Shown here: positions 1 through 4,611 of the stretch, in pieces | How positions within the stretch are numbered: the first letter of the stretch is position 1 | Layout: every line of letters begins with the position of its first letter | Assembly (NCBI GenBank): GCA_018821745.1 | Contig: JAHJLU010000771.1 | Coordinates: 1 to 10,704 of the forward strand | Direction: 5' to 3' | DNA length: 10,704 nucleotides | From: Myxococcota bacterium | GTDB taxonomy: Bacteria > Myxococcota_A > Polyangia > HGW-17 | Program-made: the position numbers and the translations under genes | Notes under the pieces: model-generated | Told to the model about the DNA's origin: nothing | The model's database searches: none | What the model saw: only the letters and a program-made list of their open reading frames with translations

Positions 1-329
1 AAGAATCACTCTATGCCCGCATCGTTATGGCCGCCGATGCGCTGTCCGGCGCCCGTCCCGGCGCCCGTCGCGAGCTTGTGGAGACCTATTTTGACCGCAT
101 CCGGCAACTGGAGAGGGTCGCCATGGGGTTCAAGGGGGTCCGGGAGGTCCATGCGGTCCAGGCTGGCCGGGAGCTCCGTGTGATCGTTGATAATCACACC
201 GTCAATGATTCCGAGACCCAGGCCATCGCTGACGGGATTGCAGAGCGCATCAGCAACGAGGTGGTGTTCCCCGGGAGGATCAAGGTAACCGTCATCAGAC
301 GATTTAACATCGTGGAGTATGCCCGATGA
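1..329 (+). CDS. rny: RNase Y, C-terminal part (gene cut by window start)
   Basis: This is the last ~108 codons of ribonuclease Y, a membrane-anchored endoribonuclease that starts mRNA decay. The first complete codon is at position 3. The reading frame is open from the window edge, so the ATG at 27 is internal. The residues seen match the conserved RNase Y tail: AADALSGARPGARRE, then a helix with Y..RI..LE, F.GV..VHAVQAGRELRVIV, and FPGRIKVTVIRR...VEYA at the very end. The transmembrane anchor, coiled coil, KH domain and HD catalytic motif lie outside the window. The TGA stop overlaps the ATG of the next gene (ATGA), so the two are translationally coupled. In many bacteria a YmdB-type phosphodiesterase gene follows rny; here an unrelated membrane protein does. 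The identification is based on recalled family sequence and is strong. Confidence 0.95.
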   Translation, partial: ESLYARIVMAADALSGARPGARRELVETYFDRIRQLERVAMGFKGVREVHAVQAGRELRVIVDNHTVNDSETQAIADGIAERISNEVVFPGRIKVTVIRRFNIVEYAR

Positions 330-895
330 GTGTGAAGATTTCCGGTCCGGTGCGCATGGGTTTTCCCCGCCGCGGGGGTTTCTATTTTCTCTGTCTGTCA
401 TTGCTCTATGGCGTGATTGTGCTTTTGCGGGCTGTGGCCCAGCTCCTCGGATACCGTCAGCAGGGTGAGCTCTCCAAAGAAAATGAGCATCTGGTGCTGG
501 AGCAGACCACCATGTTTCTGGGGGTTCCCCTGACGCGACTCACCAGGGTGTTCCAGAGCCAGTCCATCTGCGCTGTCTCCCACGGGACGGATCAAGACCC
601 CGGTCTGTTGCTGGTGGGTATCGCCTTCCTTTTCTATGCCTCCCTGTGGGGAGTGTATCTCATGATCACCGGCTTCCAGGTGGCTGAACCCTCCCGTATT
701 TTCTGGGGTATGGGATCCATTGTGGTGGGTCTGATCATCGACGCGCTGTTGTTCTCCCTCCACTATTATCTCCACCGTCGAAGGGGTGCGGGCATCACCC
801 TGACCTTCGCAGGTGGTCAGGAACTCACCGTATTTACCGGCTCGAAGCAGCCCCCCGCTGAGGTTGTTCAGGAACTCGCCAGCGTCATCAAGTAG
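326..895 (+). CDS. Unrecognised three-helix membrane protein coupled to rny
   Basis: I do not recognise this 189-residue protein. It has three hydrophobic stretches that look like membrane helices, at about residues 19-41, 92-117 and 124-149. Between the first and second is a polar segment of ~50 residues. After the third comes a basic YLHRRRG stop and a ~35-residue soluble tail (ITLTF.GG.ELTVFTGS, then a helix). By the positive-inside rule the basic N-terminus and the post-TM3 basic patch would be cytoplasmic on opposite-parity helices, so one hydrophobic stretch may not be a simple transmembrane pass; topology is uncertain. The start is well placed: GGAG at 314-317, 8 nt before the ATG, and a 4-bp ATGA overlap with rny. 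The 3' end overlaps the opposing CorC-type gene by 8 bp. The coupling suggests joint production with RNase Y, which is itself membrane-bound, but no function can be assigned. Confidence 0.85.
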   Translation: MSVKISGPVRMGFPRRGGFYFLCLSLLYGVIVLLRAVAQLLGYRQQGELSKENEHLVLEQTTMFLGVPLTRLTRVFQSQSICAVSHGTDQDPGLLLVGIAFLFYASLWGVYLMITGFQVAEPSRIFWGMGSIVVGLIIDALLFSLHYYLHRRRGAGITLTFAGGQELTVFTGSKQPPAEVVQELASVIK

Positions 896-2195
896 TTTCT
901 TTGGGCGGTTCGTTGGGCCATTTCCGCAGTTTCACTTCCAGGATGGCCCGATCACTCATCTTCAACACTTCCAGGTCAACGCCATATTTCTCCAGGGAGA
1001 TTGTGTCGCCAACGGCGGGGAGGCGTCTCAGCGAGGCAAGGATAAGGCCCGCGATCGTATCGAAGTCTTCATCTTCACTGAGCTCCATCTCCAGGTCTTC
1101 GTTGATCTGGGAAATGGGGACGCGACCGCTCAGGAGATAGGTGAGGCGATCGATCTCGCGGATAATCTCCTCGGGCTTATCGAACTCATCTTCAATCTCA
1201 CCGACGATCTCTTCCAGGACGTCTTCGATGGTGGCGATCCCCACGGCTCCTCCATACTCGTTCACCACCACTGACATGCCCTTTCGGGCTTGCTGGAGGT
1301 CAACCATGAGCCGAAATGCCTTCTGTTTTTCCGGTACAAAAATGGGAGGCTGCATCAGGCGGGCCACGGGGAGATTGCTCCCCAGGGCCGTGAGCAGATC
1401 AAAGCCATGGACGATGCCCACAATCGCGTCGACCCGTTCGTGATAGATGGGAATTCTGCTGAACCCGTGCTGGTCGATGATTGCCACCAGATCCTCAAGG
1501 GAGCTGTCATCCGGAGCTGACACCACCTCGCTGAGGGGAATCATCACCTCCTCGGCAGTGGTGTCACGGAGATCAAGAATATTTCCAACCATCTCCCGCT
1601 CTCCTTCCTTAATGGAGTTCATGTTGATCTCCGGGATCTCTTCCTCAGTCTCTTTCTCCTTCTCTTCCTCCTCTTCAATGAGGAACTTGAGATCCTCGCG
1701 GGAGATGGCCATGGCCTTGTTGCGGTGAAACCCCAGCAGTTGACCCGCACCTTTGGTGAAAATCTTCATGAGGAGCACCAGCGGGAAGAAGGGAATCCTT
1801 GCATAGTAAATGACAAAGGCGATTTTGGGTGCCAGGGAGTCAGCGTGCTGCTGGAAGAGGGACTTTGGGATGATCTCGCCGAAGAGCAAAATCGCGGGGG
1901 TCAGCGTCAACAGCGCATAGAGTTCTCCCCGGGGACCGAACTCCTGGAGGAAATAAAAGGTGACCACGACCGTGTTGGTGACCACTGCAATGTTGGTCCC
2001 TATGAGCGTGACCGAGAGCATGGTGCTGGAGTTCTCCAGCAGCTTAAGGGCCAAAACAGAGCCCAGGTGACCGTTCTTGGCACCTCGCTCCAGGGACAGC
2101 TTGTGAGCGCTCACGAGGGCTATCTCCGAACCGGAGAAGAGGCCCTCCAGCAGGATGGTGACGCAGAAGATAACAAGCACGAGGGTGAGGCTCAT
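888..2195 (-). CDS. CNNM/CorC-type (HlyC/CorC family) transporter, full domain set
   Basis: This is a 435-residue inner-membrane protein of the DUF21-CBS-CBS-CorC_HlyC family. Members are linked to Mg2+/Co2+ export or homeostasis, although many are annotated as hemolysins. The DUF21 membrane domain covers about residues 1-170, with GLFSGSEIAL at 18-27 and GEIIPKS at 106-112. A strongly acidic linker (Glu-rich, 173-187) follows. The CBS pair spans about 210-335 and includes the family signature VVNEYGG..GI.TIEDVLEEIVGEI.DEFD near 310-339. A CorC_HlyC accessory domain occupies about 350-425. The start is ATG, preceded by AGGGGG, and overlaps the stop of the upstream paralog as ATGA, so the two are translationally coupled. 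The substrate cannot be read from the sequence. The Glu-rich linker is longer and more acidic than I would expect. Confidence 0.93.
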   Translation of the reverse strand: MSLTLVLVIFCVTILLEGLFSGSEIALVSAHKLSLERGAKNGHLGSVLALKLLENSSTMLSVTLIGTNIAVVTNTVVVTFYFLQEFGPRGELYALLTLTPAILLFGEIIPKSLFQQHADSLAPKIAFVIYYARIPFFPLVLLMKIFTKGAGQLLGFHRNKAMAISREDLKFLIEEEEEKEKETEEEIPEINMNSIKEGEREMVGNILDLRDTTAEEVMIPLSEVVSAPDDSSLEDLVAIIDQHGFSRIPIYHERVDAIVGIVHGFDLLTALGSNLPVARLMQPPIFVPEKQKAFRLMVDLQQARKGMSVVVNEYGGAVGIATIEDVLEEIVGEIEDEFDKPEEIIREIDRLTYLLSGRVPISQINEDLEMELSEDEDFDTIAGLILASLRRLPAVGDTISLEKYGVDLEVLKMSDRAILEVKLRKWPNEPPKETT

Positions 2196-3217
2196 GGTTT
2201 CACCCCCTGGGTACCAATAGTCACGCCCTTCTCGTCATGGATCTCCCCCACAAGCTCCTCAAGAAGATCCTCCAGGGTGACAATCCCCGCCACCTTGCCA
2301 CTCTCGTTGAGGACAAAGGCCATGTGAATACGACGGTTCTGGAACTCTGTAAGGAGACGAAGGCATTTCGTGTTCTGGGAGACGTAGAAGGGGTGCCGGA
2401 TCAACTCATGGAGTGTTTTTTTCTCCCGCTTGAGCATATCCTTCACGTGCAGGACGCCCTGCAGCTCCCCAGTACGCTCGCGGAAAACCGGGACCCTGGA
2501 ATAGGCGCCCTTGCGGACGATCTCAAGGATATCGCGATCCTGCATGTTTATTTCCAGGGTGACCATTTTCTCCCGGGGGGTCATGATGTGCTTTACCAGG
2601 GTGTCACCGAACCGGAAAACGTTCTTGATGAGATCATTCTCCTGATCATTGATTCTTCCCTGGATGGAGCCTTTCTCCACCAGCATCAGGAAGTCATCTT
2701 CCTCCATGGTGTTGGTATTGGACTGATCCGGCAGCCCGAAGAGACGGATAAAAGCCCAGGAGATGGCACTCAGAACTATTCTGATGGGGGTTATGAGCCA
2801 GGAGAAGAGTCTCAGGGGAGAAGCCGCACGCCGTGACCACCCGTAGGAGTTGAAGAAAGCGATGGTTTTCGGCGTGATTTCTCCGACAATAAGGATAATG
2901 GGGACCACAATGCCAATGGACAGCAGCGTCCGCTCCAGGCTGTTCATGGAGGAGAAGTAGTGTGAGGCCAGGGTGGCGCTCACAGTGGAGGTGGAGATAT
3001 TGACCAGCTCGTTTCCCACCAGCAGCGTGATAATGAGCCGCCTGGGATGGGAAAGCAGCCAGATCATGTGACGGAGGGAGCGTTCCTTGGACGTCGCAGC
3101 TTTCTTCTTCAGGAGGGGATCCAGGGAAAAGAGAGCGACCTCAGACCCTGAAAAGAAGGCTGACAACAGGAGCAATGCTGCGATAAGAATAAATCGAAAA
3201 AGTATTTCCGGTTCCAA
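2192..3217 (-). CDS. CNNM/CorC-type transporter paralog lacking the CorC_HlyC domain
   Basis: This is a 341-residue paralog of the following gene. The DUF21 membrane domain covers about residues 1-190, with FFSGSEVAL at 21-29 and GEITPKTIA at 112-120. A CBS pair follows at about 206-326, with MTPREKMVTL opening CBS1 and VLNESG...GIVTLEDLLEELVGEIHDE closing CBS2. The protein then ends after only ~12 more residues, so the C-terminal CorC_HlyC domain found in its partner is missing. There is no frameshift or remnant between the two genes, so this looks like a natural short form. The start is TTG at 3217-3215, chosen because GGAGG lies 9 nt upstream and FRFILIAALLLLSAFF follows directly as the first membrane helix. 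It overlaps the next gene by 4 bp. The likely role is divalent cation transport, possibly as a heteromer with the partner; that is inference. Confidence 0.92.
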   Translation of the reverse strand: MEPEILFRFILIAALLLLSAFFSGSEVALFSLDPLLKKKAATSKERSLRHMIWLLSHPRRLIITLLVGNELVNISTSTVSATLASHYFSSMNSLERTLLSIGIVVPIILIVGEITPKTIAFFNSYGWSRRAASPLRLFSWLITPIRIVLSAISWAFIRLFGLPDQSNTNTMEEDDFLMLVEKGSIQGRINDQENDLIKNVFRFGDTLVKHIMTPREKMVTLEINMQDRDILEIVRKGAYSRVPVFRERTGELQGVLHVKDMLKREKKTLHELIRHPFYVSQNTKCLRLLTEFQNRRIHMAFVLNESGKVAGIVTLEDLLEELVGEIHDEKGVTIGTQGVKP

Positions 3218-3226
3218 GAACCAATG

Positions 3227-3231
3227 CCTCC
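3227..3231 (-). promoter_or_regulatory. Shine-Dalgarno supporting a TTG start
   Basis: GGAGG on the minus strand sits 9 nt before the TTG at 3217. No ATG or GTG in the same frame is better placed, so this site decides the start of the first CorC-type gene. The hexamer CGGAGG here (3227-3232) is exactly complementary to CCTCCG further upstream in the same leader (plus positions 3257-3262). Confidence 0.7.
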
Positions 3232-3243
3232 GTGAGAACGATG

Positions 3244-3259
3244 CCGCTCCGGGGAGCGG
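3244..3259 (-). repeat. GC-rich hairpin in the leader of the CorC-type gene pair
   Basis: CCGCTCC and GGAGCGG are perfectly complementary around a 2-nt centre, giving a 6-bp stem with a 4-nt loop in RNA. The hairpin ends 12 nt upstream of the Shine-Dalgarno of the TTG-started gene. No U-run follows, so it is not an intrinsic terminator. Its 5' arm overlaps a sequence that could instead pair with the Shine-Dalgarno. Confidence 0.5.
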
Positions 3260-3279
3260 AGGGTTCGTCAGTGCGGTTG

Positions 3280-3296
3280 TATCACACCTTGTGATA
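3280..3296. repeat. Perfect 7-bp inverted repeat, possible operator or leader hairpin
   Basis: TATCACA and TGTGATA are separated by CCT, forming a 17-bp interrupted palindrome. It lies between the possible minus-strand promoter (-10 at 3327-3332) and the first CorC-type start. It could bind a dimeric repressor or form a hairpin in the leader RNA. I do not recognise it as the site of a named regulator. Confidence 0.45.
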
Positions 3297-3326
3297 GACC
3301 TTGGAGAAAAAATGTCAGTTAATCTA

Positions 3327-3357
3327 ATTATATGATATATGGCTCAATATTCCACAA
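3327..3357 (-). promoter_or_regulatory. Possible promoter of the CorC-type gene pair
   Basis: A perfect TATAAT lies on the minus strand at 3332-3327 in a very AT-rich stretch, about 110 nt before the TTG start. The best -35 candidate is TTGTGG (3357-3352) with a 19-nt spacer, matching only three of six consensus bases. The -10 is convincing and the -35 is weak, so the promoter call is tentative. It would give a leader of ~100 nt containing both inverted repeats described nearby. Confidence 0.4.
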
Positions 3358-3395
3358 GAAGAGACCAGAAAAATCAATGCTCCTGTTCGCAGGGT

Positions 3396-3451
3396 AAAAT
3401 AAAATAAAAAAAAACGTTTTTGTGTTGACACATGTTTTGAATTAGCATAAT
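3396..3451 (+). promoter_or_regulatory. Promoter with A/T-rich UP-like element for the tRNA-rsfS-rlmH unit
   Basis: A perfect TTGACA -35 is at 3425-3430. The best -10 match is CATAAT at 3446-3451 (five of six bases) with a short 15-nt spacer; a 17-nt spacer would give the poorer TAATAA. Directly upstream of the -35, 3396-3421 is almost pure A and T with runs of nine A and five T, as expected for an UP element that boosts stable-RNA promoters. It is ~80 nt before the first tRNA, whose 5' leader (about 3458-3539) contains no gene. The location and strength fit a tRNA promoter. Confidence 0.6.
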
Positions 3452-3539
3452 AAGGCTCTCGCTGCTGCTGACTTGTTCAATAGCGGTGGGCGAAGCAACT
3501 TGACTGTGACTTTCACTGTGGCTGTCGCATTCGTCCTTC

Positions 3540-3612
3540 GGGCGGGTAGCTCAGTTGGAAGAGCAATTGGTTTACACCCAATAGGTCACAGGTTCGAGCC
3601 CTGTTCCGCCCA
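3540..3612 (+). tRNA. tRNA-Val (anticodon UAC)
   Basis: A full cloverleaf can be folded by hand. The acceptor stem is GGGCGGG with TCCGCCC (one G-U pair at its base). The D stem is GCTC/GAGC, and the anticodon stem is ATTGG/CCAAT with loop TTTACAC, placing TAC at positions 34-36. The T stem is ACAGG/CCTGT with loop TTCGAGC, and the discriminator is A. The anticodon UAC reads valine GUA and, by wobble, other GUN codons. The genomic sequence continues CG, so the CCA tail is not encoded and must be added after transcription. Confidence 0.95.
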
Positions 3613-3633
3613 CGACCCAATGTGGGTTACATT

Positions 3634-3707
<74 letters not shown>

Positions 3708-3740
3708 CTCATTACATATTAGACAGCCAAGGGAGTTCGC

Positions 3741-4091
3741 ATGGTAGAGTCTGTTCATCTGGTTAAAGGTGCAATTGATGCTCTTTTGGACCGCAACTGT
3801 CAGGACGCCGCTGTTTACAAAGTGGGTTCATTCGTCGGGTACACTGATTACATCGTTGTCGCAACGGGGCGCTCTTCAAGGCAGATTAAATCCCTCGCCG
3901 ATGAAGTGGAGAGCCGCGTGCGATCCCTCGGAGGGAAAATCATCGGCGTCGAGGGCAGGGAAGCGGGTGACTGGGTCCTCGTGGACTGTGGCGGTGTCGT
4001 AATCCATCTGTTCCAGGAATCTTCCCGTGACTATTACAAGATTGATGAGCTCTGGTCCTCCTACAAGGTTGCCCCCGAAGCATTGAAATGA
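3741..4091 (+). CDS. rsfS: Ribosomal silencing factor RsfS
   Basis: RsfS (Iojap family) binds ribosomal protein uL14 on the large subunit and blocks joining with the small subunit, lowering translation when nutrients run short. The 116-residue length is typical. Family hallmarks are present: YTDYIVVATGRSSRQI (34-49), a helix with ADEVE, then GVEGREAGDWVLVDCGGVVIHLF (69-91), and the tail SRDYYKIDELW (95-105). An AGGGAG Shine-Dalgarno lies 5 nt before the ATG. The gene begins 33 nt after tRNA-Asp and overlaps rlmH by ATGA. Placement directly behind two tRNAs suggests the tRNA promoter may also drive it. Confidence 0.96.
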   Translation: MVESVHLVKGAIDALLDRNCQDAAVYKVGSFVGYTDYIVVATGRSSRQIKSLADEVESRVRSLGGKIIGVEGREAGDWVLVDCGGVVIHLFQESSRDYYKIDELWSSYKVAPEALK

Positions 4092-4513
4092 AATTGTCTC
4101 TTTACGCTGTGGGCAAATCCAAAAAAGATGCCTACGGTGAAATCTCCGCCGAATACGAAAAACGAATCAGGGCCAAAATTACCTTCGAGTCGAAGATCTT
4201 TGCAACGGAAGAGGCTCTGCTCAAGGCGCTCTCTCCAGCCACCGACGTGGTGCTCCTCGATGAAGGCGGCATTTCCATGGGGACATCCCGGGAGTTCGCC
4301 TCCTTCCTGGAGAAAAAGATGATCTATGGAGGGAGGGATGTCTCCTTCATCATCGGAGGCGCCTACGGCCTCACGGCCGAGCTCCGCAGTCGGGGAAACC
4401 AGACAATCTCCCTGTCGTCACTCACTTTCCCCCATCGTCTCGCGCGCCTGATCCTGGTGGAACAGCTATATCGTGCCATGACTATCATCCACAAGGAACC
4501 TTACCACCACTGA
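4088..4513 (+). CDS. rlmH: 23S rRNA pseudouridine-1915 N3-methyltransferase RlmH
   Basis: RlmH is a SPOUT-fold methyltransferase that uses S-adenosylmethionine to methylate the modified U1915 in helix 69 of 23S rRNA in assembled 70S ribosomes. Conserved parts are visible: an N-terminal strand LYAVGK, VVLLDEGG (54-61), the knot region FIIGGAYG (87-94), and ISLSSLTFPHRLARLILVEQLYRA..I....PYH near the end. At 141 residues it is shorter than the usual ~155; the gap falls between the N-terminal helix (to about residue 36) and the LDE.G motif, where a surface segment is shortened. The catalytic and cofactor regions look intact. The start overlaps the rsfS stop (ATGA), and the upstream SD is weak, so translation probably depends on rsfS. 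Confidence 0.95.
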   Translation: MKLSLYAVGKSKKDAYGEISAEYEKRIRAKITFESKIFATEEALLKALSPATDVVLLDEGGISMGTSREFASFLEKKMIYGGRDVSFIIGGAYGLTAELRSRGNQTISLSSLTFPHRLARLILVEQLYRAMTIIHKEPYHH

Positions 4514-4539
4514 GTACAGGGACTATCCGACTCCTCAAT

Positions 4540-4562
4540 CCCTGCCCTCTGTCTGCGCAGGG
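4540..4562 (+). repeat. Inverted repeat downstream of rlmH, possible weak terminator
   Basis: CCCTGC and GCAGGG form a 6-bp stem around an 11-nt loop, 27 nt after the rlmH stop. No T-run follows, so it is not a standard intrinsic terminator. It may simply protect the 3' end of the rsfS-rlmH transcript or need Rho. Confidence 0.3.
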
Positions 4563-4596
4563 GAGGTCAGAAAAGGGATGTCGCCGCCCAAAAAAA

Positions 4597-4605
4597 TGGT
4601 ATACA
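4597..4605 (+). promoter_or_regulatory. Possible extended -10 giving a leaderless mRNA
   Basis: TGGTATACA has the TGn extension and a -10-like hexamer matching four of six consensus bases. No good -35 is present at 17 nt, which extended -10 promoters can tolerate. Transcription would start at or within a base or two of the ATG at 4612. This would explain why the following gene has GAGGG only 1 nt before its start, too close to act as a normal Shine-Dalgarno. Confidence 0.3.
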
Positions 4606-4611
4606 GAGGGT

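Noticed and set aside
1725..2327. 200-codon and neighbouring open frames on the plus strand
   Set aside because: They run antisense to the two CorC-type genes, whose domains are clear, and encode no recognisable motif.
3087..3335. 82-codon plus-strand frame spanning the start of the CorC pair
   Set aside because: Most of it is antisense to the first CorC-type gene, and the tail crosses the control region. The product is low-complexity and lacks a family signature.
3411..3421. AAAACGTTTTT as a terminator
   Set aside because: The stem is nearly all A-T with no loop to speak of, and it sits just before a TTGACA. An UP-like element explains it better.
3500..3528. Second -35-like TTGACT before tRNA-Val
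   Set aside because: No -10-like hexamer is found at 16-18 nt; the sequence there is GTCGCA. The upstream TTGACA/CATAAT pair is better.
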